DNA of 64,000 nt from Azospira sp. I13 (GCF_003112695.1 NZ_BFBP01000007.1:62001-126000); one strand, 5' to 3'. Positions 7,092-16,380 are shown, numbered from the stretch's first letter. Notes: generated from the letters alone by a model not told the origin. Numbers and translations: made by a program.

Positions 7092-7555
7092 CATCGTAGC
7101 GTTACGATGCCAGATAGTTGTCTCCTCAGGCCACATGGTGTAGCACCGTGAGTGCGTGGAGGTGGAGTCGTCTTGCCAATCGCTGACTGCAGGTGGTTGA
7201 TGCGTCCCAGATTCCGGTTTTTCCACAGAATGCAAGGCTTTTATAGGCTACTCATTTAAAGGAAAAGTACTAAAGGCAAGAACTACAGGTTTTGGGGGGT
7301 GCCGATTCAGCATGGTGCAGGGTTCCGATTCGGCACGCTTTCTGGGGGGCTTGGGGTTCCGATTCAGCACGCGACAGGGGTGCCGAATCGGCATGAATAA
7401 GTGCGTTATCCACAGGCATATCTGGCTCCTTGCTCACAACCTTTACTGCGCGGCCACGTTGTCGTGCAGGTATTTTTCAAAACTCGTTCTCTCTGATTTT
7501 CGTCTCCCGCCACTACTGTCGCCTCATTGGTTATTCAGGTTCAGTGGGGAGCACG
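7092..7555 (+). other. Plasmid-type replication origin: four iterons and a perfect DnaA box
   Basis: Four 13-bp iterons of consensus TKCCGATTCRGCA start at 7,300, 7,323, 7,357 and 7,381, each preceded by a run of G. The last copy, TGCCGAATCGGCA, is a perfect palindrome. A perfect DnaA box, TTATCCACA, follows at 7,406-7,414. AT-rich segments lie on both sides (7,240-7,290 and 7,470-7,510). RepA is encoded downstream at 7,786. The layout matches iteron-controlled theta origins. The first 200 bases hold nothing else recognisable. Confidence 0.8.
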
Positions 7556-7774
7556 ATGGACGATCAGCAAGGGCAAGAGGTTGCCATTCTTCGCAGGCCG
7601 CAGGTTGAGAAGAGAACCGGCCTTACCAAATCAGGCATCTATTTTCTAATCCGGGAAGGGGACTTTCCTCGCCCTGTACGACTGGGGAAGCGGGCTGTCG
7701 GGTGGATTGAGTCGGAGATCACGACTTGGCTGCGCGAGAAGACCAGCCTCCGCTCGATTGTCGTTCGGGGTTGA
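7556..7774 (+). CDS. AlpA-family DNA-binding protein
   Basis: The product has 72 residues, with the ATG at 7,556 chosen because GGGGAG lies just upstream and the family begins here. It shows the AlpA pattern LRRPQVEKRTGLTKSGIYFLI, then a basic wing (RPVRLGKRAVGWIESEI). AlpA proteins are small HTH regulators of integrase or excision functions in P4-like elements and integrated plasmids. It lies between the iteron origin and repA and ends 11 bases before the repA start, so the two are probably co-transcribed. Confidence 0.85.
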   Translation: MDDQQGQEVAILRRPQVEKRTGLTKSGIYFLIREGDFPRPVRLGKRAVGWIESEITTWLREKTSLRSIVVRG

Positions 7775-7785
7775 GTTGTTTCCGT

Positions 7786-8796
7786 ATGCCGAACCCATCC
7801 TCCAACAGTGCTCGTCTTGCGCTGGCAGAGCTACGACGGATTGTTTATCCGAATCCCAGTGGTCAAGTAGCGAGGATTGTGCCTTCTGGATGCAGCAAGG
7901 AGTGCGTCCTCTCGATTCGTGACCGCAAGCTGCTTGACTCTGCCGCCGACATTGCTCTCGGCTCAACGTCTGAGAACGCGGTGTTCATGCACACAGTTCT
8001 CTGCCAAGTTGGCTTGCCGCGCCGTGCTGTTGATGGCACTTCATTTGAGCGGCGATCTGGAGGGGCGGCACTCCTTATCGAGGCTGGGAAACTGTGGGAT
8101 GGCGAAAAATTTGTGCAGCAGCCGGTTCCGTATGGCGCAAAACCCCGGCTCATACTTGCCTACTTGAATACCTATGCAGTTCGCCATCGAACGAGGGAAA
8201 TCGATGTGGGGAAAAGTGCGTCGGCATTTCTCAAGATGCTTGGAGTTCAAGCAAATGGGGGAAAAAGAGGCAGCTACACCGAGTTCAAGAAGCAGATGAC
8301 TGCGCTGGCTGCCTGCAAGATGACTCTGGGATTCAATGCGGGGAATACTCCTACTACACGCTATGCGAAACCGATAAATGAGTTTCAGGCGTGGGCATCG
8401 AATGATGGCTGCCAAAACAGGTTATGGCCAAAAAAAATCATCCTATCGCCAGAATACTTTGACGCTCTGGTAACTGATCAGCACGCCGTCCCTATCGACA
8501 TTCGAGCTTTTCACGCGCTGTCAGGCTCCGCGCTAGCGATGGATATCTATGTCATGCTCGCGGAAAGGCTGCACAGAATATCAGGAGGCAGACCCGTGAG
8601 GTTGAATTGGGCAAATTTGCGTGAGCAGTTCGGGCAGGAATATGCGGCCGACGCCAATGGAAAGAAGAACTTCAAGACGAAGTTTTTGAAGGCGCTTGTT
8701 TCTGTTTTGGCTGTCTATCCCAAGGCGAGAATCAGTCAGGTTACGGGCGGGATTCTGCTGTTTCCTTCGCCGCCTCCGATCCCCAAGCTGGTATAA
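7786..8796 (+). CDS. repA: Plasmid replication initiator, RepA_C family
   Basis: This is a 336-residue protein from the ATG at 7,786. A 20-codon upstream extension is possible but overlaps alpA. Characteristic family blocks are KPRLILAYLNTYAVRHRTRE, the FLKMLGVQANGGKRGSY segment, then IDIRAFHALSGSALAMDIY and FKTKFLKALVSVLAVYPKA, with a proline-rich end. These proteins bind origin iterons and start plasmid replication. It follows the iterons, DnaA box and AlpA gene. A complete initiator with an intact origin next to an integrase implies that the excised element could replicate. Confidence 0.85.
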   Translation: MPNPSSNSARLALAELRRIVYPNPSGQVARIVPSGCSKECVLSIRDRKLLDSAADIALGSTSENAVFMHTVLCQVGLPRRAVDGTSFERRSGGAALLIEAGKLWDGEKFVQQPVPYGAKPRLILAYLNTYAVRHRTREIDVGKSASAFLKMLGVQANGGKRGSYTEFKKQMTALAACKMTLGFNAGNTPTTRYAKPINEFQAWASNDGCQNRLWPKKIILSPEYFDALVTDQHAVPIDIRAFHALSGSALAMDIYVMLAERLHRISGGRPVRLNWANLREQFGQEYAADANGKKNFKTKFLKALVSVLAVYPKARISQVTGGILLFPSPPPIPKLV

Positions 8797-8797
8797 A

Positions 8798-9607
8798 TTA
8801 CGCCTGCCCAAGGCTGATTTCCAGCTCTGGGTAGCGCTTTCTCAGGGTGGCGTATGAAGCCATCAACTTCGCATGTTCACGCTGCTCAATTGCTTCCAGT
8901 GCAGAGAAGAAGCTCTGTTTGGCTGCATCGAGCAAGGCAAAGCACTTCCCAGACGGCAAAACCTCACAGAAAGCCTCCCACGCGTTGACCTGCGACCAAA
9001 GCGGCATCAAGACCATTTCATGTCTTAGCAAGGCCCTGACGAGTTGTCGGCCACGATTCTGCTCGTCATTGATTCTTGCTGCGTCTTCAAGTGCCTTTTG
9101 AATGAGTATCGCAGACCAGCGCTTTACTATTTCCCGCAATAATCCAAAGCTCATGGCTCGGCCATCATGGGGCAGTGCCTTCATCAACGGTCGATTTGGC
9201 TCGGAGGGGGGCGGCATTGGTGGCGCGGCTTCCGTCGGTGGCAGCGGCGGAGCCTGAATGCCGAAAGCATCTTCTACCGGTCTTGGAGGGATGGTGTCTT
9301 TCTTTCCATGTCTTCCGTACCATGTTCGCCACAGCCTTTTCTCCGTGACGCTGCGATGTCGGTGAGCCACGTAAGCGCGCCATTCTGCACCTGCGTGGTC
9401 GCTCCCTAGCAACATTCGCTCCAACTCATACTGAGAAGTTCCCGCCATCGAATTCTCGATATGTCGAAGAACTTCGGCAACCAGCGCTCCGGGTACGCTT
9501 TTGTGCAGTCGGCTACGGCCTTCGTTCAATAGGGCCTGCCCATAGCGCAAGCCCTCAAGGAACCGCGCGTCGTCATTTCCCATCATCGTCTGCGCTCTTG
9601 ATGTCAT
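8798..9607 (-). CDS. Hypothetical protein encoded next to the integrase
   Basis: Up to 269 residues. In-frame ATGs at 9,607, 9,586 and 9,583 are all possible starts, and all overlap the end of the integrase gene. A helical N-terminal region (about 1-100) is joined by a proline-rich linker (IQAPPLPPTEAAPPMPPP) to a helical C-terminal region with several Trp and basic residues. No family was recognised. The overlap with the integrase suggests one transcript and a role in integration, excision or stability of the element. It converges on repA with a one-base gap. Confidence 0.55.
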   Translation of the reverse strand: MTSRAQTMMGNDDARFLEGLRYGQALLNEGRSRLHKSVPGALVAEVLRHIENSMAGTSQYELERMLLGSDHAGAEWRAYVAHRHRSVTEKRLWRTWYGRHGKKDTIPPRPVEDAFGIQAPPLPPTEAAPPMPPPSEPNRPLMKALPHDGRAMSFGLLREIVKRWSAILIQKALEDAARINDEQNRGRQLVRALLRHEMVLMPLWSQVNAWEAFCEVLPSGKCFALLDAAKQSFFSALEAIEQREHAKLMASYATLRKRYPELEISLGQA

Positions 9608-10811
9608 CAGCAGCTCTCAGATAATCGGCCCATGCCTGCATGATCTCGCGCCGCTCATTCAGCAGCAGGGCCTTGTTGTAAGTAGCTCGCACCTTGTTGC
9701 TTTCGACGTGGGCGAGCTGGCGTTCAATGGCATCTGGCCTGAACCCCTGTTCATTGGCCCACGTCGAGAAAGTGGTACGCCAGCAGTGAGGTGTTGTGCG
9801 CTCTCCGAGCTTCATGTCACGCATGGCGTAAGTGAGCCTATTCGGCGTCGTGAACCCTTCCCCGCTGCGATGAGGGAAGAGGTAGCGTCCAGCCCCTGTG
9901 ATTGGTCGCAGGGTTTCCAGCAGTTCCAAAGCCTGCTCTGACAGCGGTGACACGTGGTCGCGGCGTGCTTTCATCTTGGCCGCAGGCCGTCGCCAGAGCT
10001 TCGCCTCGATGTCGAACTCGCTCCACTCAGCATCGGCAGCTTCTCCGGGGCGGCAAGCTGTGAATGCGATCAGGCGCAGGCATATAGCGGTCTCGGGATA
10101 GCCGCGATAGGCGCGAAGAGCTCGGTAGAAGGCGCGGATTTGATCAGCGGTCAGTACGGCTTTGCTTTTGCTGACCGGAATTTTCAGCAGGCCGCGAAGT
10201 CCCGGAATCGGGTTGGAATCGACCAATCCGCGGATAACCGCATACTGGAAAATAGCCGATAGGTCGCCTTTGACGTGGATGCCTGCCCACGCCCCGTGGT
10301 CTTCGCACGCTTCTAAGATCGGGCGGATTTCCTTGGGACCGATCTCGGTGATCGGGAGCGTGTCGAGCTTGGGGGACAGGTACTTTCTGATCCGTGATTC
10401 CTTCGACCGATAGGAGCCGGGGGTGTAGTCGGGCTTCACCTTGGCCAGATAGGCTGCTGACACCTTGGCGAAGGACAACTCCTGAGCCAGTGCCTCTGCA
10501 TGCTTTCGCGCTGCTGCGGCTTTGATGTTCCGCTGCCGTTCATCTTTCCGGTGCTGAGAGGGATTGATTCCTTGCTTGACGAGTTCGCGGGCTGCATCTC
10601 GGGCCGCTCTGGCTTCAGCAAGGCTTACTTCGGGGTAGGAGCCAATGGCAAAAAGGTTCTCTTTCCCGTCGAGTCGGAACTTCCAGCGCCAGAGCTTGCT
10701 ACCCGTCTTTTCGACGGAGAGAAAAAGCCCGCCGCCATCGCCGAGTTTGTATCGGTTGGCTGCGGGCTTGGCTGTCCTGATCTTGGCGTCAGAGAGAAGG
10801 TCTTTGGGCAT
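9573..10811 (-). CDS. int: Tyrosine recombinase, P4-type integrase
   Basis: The product has 412 residues. Residues 1-90 form the DUF4102 arm-binding domain (LSDAKIRTAKPAANRYKLGD, then GGLFLSV). A SAM-like core-binding domain follows at about 110-200. The catalytic domain has Arg254 (TACRPGEA), His342-x-x-Arg345 (HCWR), His368 (QLAHVE) and the nucleophile Tyr378 (RATYNK), so all catalytic residues are present. It catalyses integration and excision of the surrounding element. It is the last gene before the chromosomal ychF, in the usual position beside the attachment site. Confidence 0.95.
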   Translation of the reverse strand: MPKDLLSDAKIRTAKPAANRYKLGDGGGLFLSVEKTGSKLWRWKFRLDGKENLFAIGSYPEVSLAEARAARDAARELVKQGINPSQHRKDERQRNIKAAAARKHAEALAQELSFAKVSAAYLAKVKPDYTPGSYRSKESRIRKYLSPKLDTLPITEIGPKEIRPILEACEDHGAWAGIHVKGDLSAIFQYAVIRGLVDSNPIPGLRGLLKIPVSKSKAVLTADQIRAFYRALRAYRGYPETAICLRLIAFTACRPGEAADAEWSEFDIEAKLWRRPAAKMKARRDHVSPLSEQALELLETLRPITGAGRYLFPHRSGEGFTTPNRLTYAMRDMKLGERTTPHCWRTTFSTWANEQGFRPDAIERQLAHVESNKVRATYNKALLLNERREIMQAWADYLRAADDIKSADDDGK

Positions 10812-11028
10812 CTGGGTATCCTGCTAACGAGCGGGATACCCCCACTCATAACATCACATACCCCGAATCCTACCCCATGTTTTTCTGGAATTCCATGAAC
10901 TCTACTGAACCACCACTGAACCACCATGAGCAACATGGCATCTCTCAATCCATTGTGCAGCCTAGGAAAATCATGGGCTGCGGCTTGTTGGTTGTTCACC
11001 ATGGTTCAGTGAGGTTCAGGCGGATAAG
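10812..11028. other. Probable attachment-site region with paired inverted repeats
   Basis: This is the gap between the integrase start and the 3' end of ychF. ACTGAACC-type repeats occur twice at 10,904-10,928 and again in inverse orientation at 10,997-11,019 (CACCATGGTTCAGTGAGG and following bases). TACCCC repeats lie near 10,858 and 10,871. Such repeated words beside an integrase gene are typical arm-type sites. No tRNA gene is present, so the target differs from the usual tRNA 3' end. The exact core cannot be fixed without the other end. Confidence 0.5.
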
Positions 11029-12120
11029 TCAGACGTTGAACAGGAAGTTCATCACGTCGCCGTCCTGCACCACGTATTCCTTGCCTTCAGAGCGCATTTT
11101 GCCGGCTTCCTTGGCGCCCTGCTCGCCCTTGAAGGCGACGAAGTCGGCGAAGGCGATGGTCTGGGCACGAATGAAGCCGCGCTCGAAGTCGGTGTGGATG
11201 ACACCGGCCGCCTGGGGGGCGGTGTCGCCCTTGTGGATGGTCCAGGCGCGCACTTCCTTCACCCCGGCGGTGAAGTAGGTCTGCAGGCCGAGCAGGTCAT
11301 AACCGGCGCGGATGAGACGGTTGAGACCGGGCTCTTCGAGGCCCAGGTCGGCCAGGAAGGCGGCCTTGTCTTCGTCTTCCAGGTCGGCCAGTTCTTCCTC
11401 GATCTTGGCGCAGACGGCCACTACCGGGGCGCCTTCCTTGGCGGCGTGCTCGCGCAGGCGATCCAGGTGGGCGTTGTTCTCGAAGCCATCTTCCATGACG
11501 TTGCCCACGTACATGGCGGGCTTGATGGTGAGCAGGCAGAGGGGCTTGACGATGGCCTTGTCGTCGTCGGAGAGACCAGCGGTGCGGGCGGGCTTGCCTT
11601 CGTTGAGGTGGGGCAGCAGCTTTTCCAGCACCGGGACCAGCTTCTGGGCCTCCTTGTCGCCGGCCTTGGCCTTCTTGCCATCCCGGGATAGGGTGCGTTC
11701 CACCACGGCCAGGTCGGCCAGGGCCAGTTCGGTGACGATGGTTTCGATGTCGGCGATGGGGTCCACGCGGCCGGAGACGTGCACCACGTTGGGGTCGTCG
11801 AAGCAGCGCACCACGTTCACAATGGCGTCGGTCTCCCGGATGTTGGCCAGGAACTGGTTGCCCAGGCCTTCACCCTTGGAAGCCCCGGCCACCAGACCGG
11901 CGATGTCCACGAATTCGACGATGGCCGGCTGGATCTTCTGGGGTTTGACGATCTCGGAGAGGGCCGCCAGGCGGGGATCGGGCACTTCGACGATGCCCAC
12001 ATTGGGCTCGATGGTGCAGAAGGGGTAGTTGGCTGCTTCGATGCCGGCCTTGGTCAGGGCATTGAAGAGGGTGGACTTGCCCACGTTGGGCAGGCCGACG
12101 ATGCCGCATTTGAGGCTCAT
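11029..12120 (-). CDS. ychF: Ribosome-associated ATPase/GTPase YchF (OLA1 family)
   Basis: This is a 363-residue protein, the normal family length, from the ATG at 12,120. The upstream open frame is not conserved. It begins [21 protein letters not shown] with the P-loop at 9-16. The G4 motif is the altered NxxE type that favours ATP (the family binds ATP over GTP). A coiled-coil insertion and a C-terminal TGS domain ending in VMNFLFNV complete the family architecture. YchF binds ribosomes and affects oxidative-stress responses. It is the first core gene to the right of the mobile element, which ends against its stop codon without disrupting it. Confidence 0.96.
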   Translation of the reverse strand: MSLKCGIVGLPNVGKSTLFNALTKAGIEAANYPFCTIEPNVGIVEVPDPRLAALSEIVKPQKIQPAIVEFVDIAGLVAGASKGEGLGNQFLANIRETDAIVNVVRCFDDPNVVHVSGRVDPIADIETIVTELALADLAVVERTLSRDGKKAKAGDKEAQKLVPVLEKLLPHLNEGKPARTAGLSDDDKAIVKPLCLLTIKPAMYVGNVMEDGFENNAHLDRLREHAAKEGAPVVAVCAKIEEELADLEDEDKAAFLADLGLEEPGLNRLIRAGYDLLGLQTYFTAGVKEVRAWTIHKGDTAPQAAGVIHTDFERGFIRAQTIAFADFVAFKGEQGAKEAGKMRSEGKEYVVQDGDVMNFLFNV

Positions 12121-12248
12121 GGAATTCCTTTGGTAATCATCGGGGCAATCCGACGCCCGGGGCGGCAGGATGCACGGGAGGGTATTGCGAAAGGGCGATA
12201 TTGTAATTGGCGCTGGGCCAATGACCAAAACTCCGCGCCAGTCGTGCG

Positions 12249-13019
12249 TCAGGCGGGGATGAACCAGCGCTCGGCGCCGTCGGCCACGACCTTCAGGGGG
12301 TGGCCGTAGAGCTGCGACAGACGGGGGGCGGTGAGCACCTCGGCGACAGGTCCGGCCTCCCAACTGCCATCGCCGTAGAGCAACAGGGCCTGGTCGCAAT
12401 AGCGGGCGGCAAGGCCCGGCTCGTGCAGCACCATGGCCAGCCCGGCAGCCCCTTCCCGGGCGCGGCGGGCAAGGATTTCCAGAACGGCGATCTGGTGCGA
12501 AAGATCAAGATGGGCCAGGGGCTCGTCAAGCAGGTAAAGCTGGGGCGCCTGGGTCAGCAGGGTGGCCAGGGAGAGGCGCTGGCGCTCGCCGCCGGAGAGG
12601 GAAGGCGTCTCCCGCTGTTCCATGCCGGCCAGCCCGACTTCGGCCAGGGCTGCCCGGGCCAGGTCGGCATCCGCCTGGCTTTCCCAGTCCCAGCGACCCA
12701 GATGGGGGTGGCGGCCGGTCATGGCGGTTTCCAGCACCGTGGAAGAAAACGGGTCGGCCTGGCTCTGGGCCATCCAGCCCCGCTGCTGCGCCGCCGCCCG
12801 GGCGCCCCAGCTGGCATAGGTGCGCCCGGCCAGCAGCACCTCGCCATCCTGGGCCGGTCGCAGCCCGGCCAGGGTGCTGAGCAGGGTGGATTTGCCGGCA
12901 CCGTTGCGGCCGAGAATGGCCAGCCTTTCGCCCGGGGCCAGGCAGAGATCGAGCCGGCGGCAGACCTCCCGCCCACCGATGCCCACCGTCAGCTGCCGCG
13001 CTTCCAGCAGGGCCGTCAT
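12249..13019 (-). CDS. btuD: Vitamin B12 ABC transporter, ATP-binding protein
   Basis: The protein has 256 residues, and the start at 13,019 overlaps the permease stop as ATGA. It has Walker A GRNGAGKS near 38, the signature [12 protein letters not shown], Walker [13 protein letters not shown] and the switch His in MVLHEP. It belongs to the FecE/BtuD group of metal-chelate importers. Being the third gene after a cobalamin riboswitch, btuB and a BtuC permease, it is assigned to cobalamin import across the inner membrane. By sequence alone heme or siderophore transport would be equally possible. Confidence 0.87.
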   Translation of the reverse strand: MTALLEARQLTVGIGGREVCRRLDLCLAPGERLAILGRNGAGKSTLLSTLAGLRPAQDGEVLLAGRTYASWGARAAAQQRGWMAQSQADPFSSTVLETAMTGRHPHLGRWDWESQADADLARAALAEVGLAGMEQRETPSLSGGERQRLSLATLLTQAPQLYLLDEPLAHLDLSHQIAVLEILARRAREGAAGLAMVLHEPGLAARYCDQALLLYGDGSWEAGPVAEVLTAPRLSQLYGHPLKVVADGAERWFIPA

Positions 13020-13996
13020 CGTGGATGCCTCGACAGCAGGAAGAGGAAGACCGGCACCCCGATCAGGGCGGTGAGCACCCCCACCGGCAATTGCAGGGGG
13101 CTGACCACGGTACGGGCCAGGGTATCGGCCAGGGTCAGCAGGGTGCCGCCGGCCAGGGCGGCCGCCGGCAGCAGCAGGCGCTGGTCGTTGCCCACCGCCA
13201 GGCGCATCAGATGGGGCACGATCAGGCCGATGAAGCCAACGGCTCCGGCGGTGGTCACGGCAGTGGCGGTAGCCAGGGCGGCGATGGCGTAGATCAGGCG
13301 GCGCAGGCCGAATACGGCGACGCCCAGGGCCTGGGCCGCCGCCAGGCCACGAGCCAGGAGGTTCATTTCCCGGGCAAAGGGGGCGGCCAGGGCCAGGGCC
13401 AGTCCCAGGGCCAGCAGCGAAGGCCACGGGTCGGCTGCCTGGGAAAGATCCCCCATGAGCCAGTACAGCATGTTCTGCAGCTTGCTCTCCGGTGCCAGGG
13501 ATAGCATCAGGGCCACCAGGGCACCGCAACCGGCAGCGACGATGACCCCGGTAAGGAGCAGCCGGGTCTGGGTCCACGAACCATCGCCGTGGGCCAGGCC
13601 GAAGACCAGGAGAATGGCGCCCAGGGCGCCGGAAAAGGCCAGCAGATTAACCCCCAGCACCGGCAGGCCAAGCAGGATGGCGCCCAGGGCACCCACCCCG
13701 GCGCCGCCGGAGATGCCCAGTACATAAGGATCGGCCAGGGGGTTGCGCAGTAGCACCTGCATCAACGCACCAGCCACCGCCAGCAGGCCGCCGCAGGCAA
13801 AGGCCGCCAGGGCCCGGGGCAGGCGCAGGCTACGCACCACCTCGCCCTGGGCCAGGGTGGTATCTCCGGCCAAGGCCGCCAGGGCATCGGGCAGGCTGAC
13901 GGAAATGCTCCCCGCCATCAGCGCCGTCACCAGGCTGCCGCCGGCCAGCAAGGCCAGCAGCAGGAGCACGGCGACGGCGCGGCGGCGGGAAGGCAT
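13016..13996 (-). CDS. btuC: Vitamin B12 ABC transporter, permease (FecCD family)
   Basis: This is a 326-residue, very hydrophobic protein with about ten membrane segments. It carries the family blocks ALMQVLLRNPLADPYVLGIS and GFIGLIVPHLMRLAVGNDQR, the latter forming the cytoplasmic coupling loop to the ATPase. It starts seven bases after the btuB stop and overlaps btuD by four bases, so the three form one operon. The riboswitch ahead of btuB points to cobalamin as substrate. No periplasmic binding protein gene (btuF) is found in the operon, so it must be elsewhere or be replaced by another one. Confidence 0.88.
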   Translation of the reverse strand: MPSRRRAVAVLLLLALLAGGSLVTALMAGSISVSLPDALAALAGDTTLAQGEVVRSLRLPRALAAFACGGLLAVAGALMQVLLRNPLADPYVLGISGGAGVGALGAILLGLPVLGVNLLAFSGALGAILLVFGLAHGDGSWTQTRLLLTGVIVAAGCGALVALMLSLAPESKLQNMLYWLMGDLSQAADPWPSLLALGLALALAAPFAREMNLLARGLAAAQALGVAVFGLRRLIYAIAALATATAVTTAGAVGFIGLIVPHLMRLAVGNDQRLLLPAAALAGGTLLTLADTLARTVVSPLQLPVGVLTALIGVPVFLFLLSRHPR

Positions 13997-14002
13997 CGGC
14001 GT

Positions 14003-15919
14003 TTAGAACTTGGCCTTGAAGCCCACCAGGGCACTACGGCTGAAGTTCATCGGGTAGATGCTGTCGTTGGCCGTCCAGATGCCGTTCTTGCGATCGAAGA
14101 GGTTCTGCACGGTGGCAAACAGTTCCCAACCATTGAGGCGGTAGCGGTAGGCCAGGTTGGTCAGGCTGTAGGCGGACTGGCGCTGGCTGCGGTTGTTGGC
14201 GAAATCGCCAATGGCGTAGCTGCTGCTGCGCCAGTTCTGGCTCAGGCTCACTTCCGAACGCTCGGTCAGGGCATAGCTGCCGGAGAGGATCAGGTTGTGA
14301 TGCGGCACGCCGGGCAGTTCGCGGCCATTGAAGGCACCACCGCCCTGGTTCTCATTGTCGATGAAGGCCCGGGTGTAGGCGTAGTTGGCATTGAGGGAGA
14401 GCTGGCGGGTGGCCTGCCAGAACTGCTGTACTTCGACCCCGTACTTGTGGGACTTGTCGATGTTGGTGTTGAAGCTGGTGAGCCAGTTGCCGGTGTTGTA
14501 GTAGTAAATCTCGTTGTCCAGGTTGGCGCGGAAGACGGCCAGCTTGAAGCGGTTACCCGGCGCCATGCGGTTGAGGCCGGCAGTCAGGGTGCGGGCCTTG
14601 GCCGGTTCGATGAAGGCGTTGAAGGCGCCGCCTACGAAGAAGCGGTCGATATCCGGCGCCTGGAAGGACTGGTTGAGGTTGGCGAAGACGGAATAGAGGT
14701 CATTCAGGCGCTGGTTGATGCCCAGGTCCCAGGCATCCAGATCCCGCTCCCGGGACAGCTGGCTGCCACCGTTGGGAGCGTATTCGTAACGCACGTTCTC
14801 GCGCCGCAGGCCGGCGGACAGGGTGGTGTCACCCAGGCGGTAGGCGCCCTGGGCGTAATAGGCACGGCTGTTCTTGCGGGTCTGGTCCCAGGCGCCGATG
14901 CGGGCACCATCCTGGCTCTGGTAGCCGGCGGTCAGGTCGAAGGACTGGCCGTTGTGCACCAGGGCCACGTCGTTGGTCTCGTTGTCGTAATCCGCCTTGA
15001 ACATGCCGACATAATCGGAGCGCTTGTCTTCCCGGTTGTGGGAGACCGTCAGCTTGGTGGCGTCGCTGAGGGACCACTCGGCCCCCAGGCGCCACTGGTC
15101 GGTGGCAAAAAGCTGGTGGGTGTAGTTGCCGAAGCCGGGCAGGGAGGGGTCGGCGTTGTACTGGGCCTGGGAGAGGGAATTGGCGTAGCGGGTATCGATG
15201 CGGGTGCTGGAGGCATCCAGGTTCAGCCACAGATCCCGCACCGGGCGGAACTTGAGGGAGGCCCGCTCGTTGCGCATTTCCGAGGCATCCCGGTGGCCGC
15301 TGGCGTCGGCCTGGCTGTAGCCGCCGTGCTTGGCATGGTCGGCACTAACGGAGACACCGTAGTTTTCACCCTGCACGCCGGCGGCGGCATTGAGGCCGAG
15401 GACCCCCTGAGTACCGGTGTAGGCACCGACGGACACGCCGGAATAGGGGCGGGTGTGAATCTGGATGGTGCCGGCCATGGCGCCGTCACCGTGAATCACG
15501 GAGCCGCTGCCCTTGGTGATTTCGATACGGTCCACGGCGCTCAGGGGAATGGCACCGAGCAGTTGGGGCGTCATATCGATGTTATTCAGACGCTGGCCGT
15601 CCAGGGTCACCACGATGTTCTGGTAGCCGACTTCAGTCCCGTAGCCGCGCATGTCCATGGAGGGGGTGAAGCGGTTGCCGAAATTGGGGGCAATATTGAC
15701 CGAGCTGTGCTGGGCCAGGTAATCGAACAGGCTTTGGGCGCCGGACTTGTCGATCATGTTCCGGGTGTGGACTTCGGAAGCATAGGTGGCATCGGCTTCC
15801 GGGTAGGCCACCCGGGTTGCCGTGACCTTGATGGGATCGAGTTCAGCACTCTGGGCACCGGCATGGGCCGCAAACAACAGGCCAAGGGCGGCCGCCAGGG
15901 GGGAAAGACGAGGATGCAT
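14003..15919 (-). CDS. btuB: TonB-dependent outer-membrane receptor, probably for vitamin B12
   Basis: The product has 638 residues from the ATG at 15,919, preceded by GGGAG. The signal peptide is followed by a TonB-box-like PIKVTATRV and a plug domain (residues about 40-150, with the IEITKGSGSVIHGDGAMAG element). A 22-strand barrel then ends in the C-terminal aromatic signature (ALVGFKAKF). It imports a ligand across the outer membrane using TonB energy. The cobalamin riboswitch 120 bases upstream and the BtuCD genes directly downstream identify the ligand as a corrinoid. The receptor family alone would not. Confidence 0.9.
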   Translation of the reverse strand: MHPRLSPLAAALGLLFAAHAGAQSAELDPIKVTATRVAYPEADATYASEVHTRNMIDKSGAQSLFDYLAQHSSVNIAPNFGNRFTPSMDMRGYGTEVGYQNIVVTLDGQRLNNIDMTPQLLGAIPLSAVDRIEITKGSGSVIHGDGAMAGTIQIHTRPYSGVSVGAYTGTQGVLGLNAAAGVQGENYGVSVSADHAKHGGYSQADASGHRDASEMRNERASLKFRPVRDLWLNLDASSTRIDTRYANSLSQAQYNADPSLPGFGNYTHQLFATDQWRLGAEWSLSDATKLTVSHNREDKRSDYVGMFKADYDNETNDVALVHNGQSFDLTAGYQSQDGARIGAWDQTRKNSRAYYAQGAYRLGDTTLSAGLRRENVRYEYAPNGGSQLSRERDLDAWDLGINQRLNDLYSVFANLNQSFQAPDIDRFFVGGAFNAFIEPAKARTLTAGLNRMAPGNRFKLAVFRANLDNEIYYYNTGNWLTSFNTNIDKSHKYGVEVQQFWQATRQLSLNANYAYTRAFIDNENQGGGAFNGRELPGVPHHNLILSGSYALTERSEVSLSQNWRSSSYAIGDFANNRSQRQSAYSLTNLAYRYRLNGWELFATVQNLFDRKNGIWTANDSIYPMNFSRSALVGFKAKF

Positions 15920-16041
15920 GAGAAAGGAACTCCCGCGTGTCCGGCGAGCGTCCCCGCACCGCCGGATCAATGACGAAACGGATGAGCAGGGGGGCGGGCA
16001 GCTTTGGCCGGCCGCAACCCCGCAGCGCATCCACTGGATTC
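15920..16041 (-). promoter_or_regulatory. Expression platform between riboswitch and btuB start
   Basis: On the minus strand, CCGGCG and CGCCGG arms can form a hairpin around 15,935-15,968. The ribosome site GGGAG (about 15,927-15,931) sits just before the ATG. No run of U marks a terminator, so control of translation start seems more likely. This is inferred from the arrangement. Confidence 0.45.
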
Positions 16042-16225
16042 GTGCAGGCCGGTATCCGGGCTCGGAAGTCTTGATCCATCGCCTTCCCGGGCGATGGCCC
16101 AGTGGCATCGATGGATGGATCCACACTTCCTTACCGTTGCGGGGGCAGCACAGGCATTGCGGTGGGGAGCCGCGCACCTGTTTCCCGTTTATCCACGCTG
16201 GAGAACTCCTTGGTGGCACCTGGCA
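16042..16225 (-). ncRNA. Cobalamin (AdoCbl) riboswitch
   Basis: The minus strand reads, in order, CAGGTGCCACCAAGG (5' P1/P2 arm), GGGAAACAGGTGCG, GCCCCCGCAACGGTAA, the conserved core GATGCCACTGGG, CCCGGGAAGGCGATGG, then GAGCCCGGATACCGGCCTGC closing the helix. These are the conserved blocks of the B12 riboswitch in the right order and spacing. It lies upstream of btuB-btuC-btuD and should switch the uptake operon off when adenosylcobalamin is plentiful. Confidence 0.93.
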
Positions 16226-16380
16226 CGGTGTGCCGCCCCTCAGGGGAGCGACGGGGCGGATGGTAACCGATCAACCAGGGAATGGCGAGGCTCGCACCAG
16301 GCCTTGGCAGCACAAAATACCTTCAAAATGAGTGCTTAATCCTTGACCTTACGTGTTTTTCGCCTCTATAGTTCGCGCCT

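Larger units (their letters stand above)
1..11028. mobile_element. Integrated mobile element with plasmid-type replication genes; left end outside the window
   Basis: The stretch contains a tyrosine integrase at its right end, an AlpA-type regulator, a RepA replication protein with an iteron origin, several HTH regulators, a restriction subunit and genes of unknown function. The neighbouring ychF and btu genes to the right are ordinary core chromosome. Codon use and base composition look more relaxed and AT-richer than the core. The right boundary is placed between the integrase start (10,811) and the ychF stop (11,029). The left boundary is not visible. Whether it is an ICE, an integrated plasmid or a phage satellite cannot be settled, because no conjugation or capsid genes are in view. 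Confidence 0.8.

Noticed and set aside
10812-11028. tRNA gene as integration target
   Set aside because: No cloverleaf, no TTC-arm and no CCA-like end could be found in the gap.
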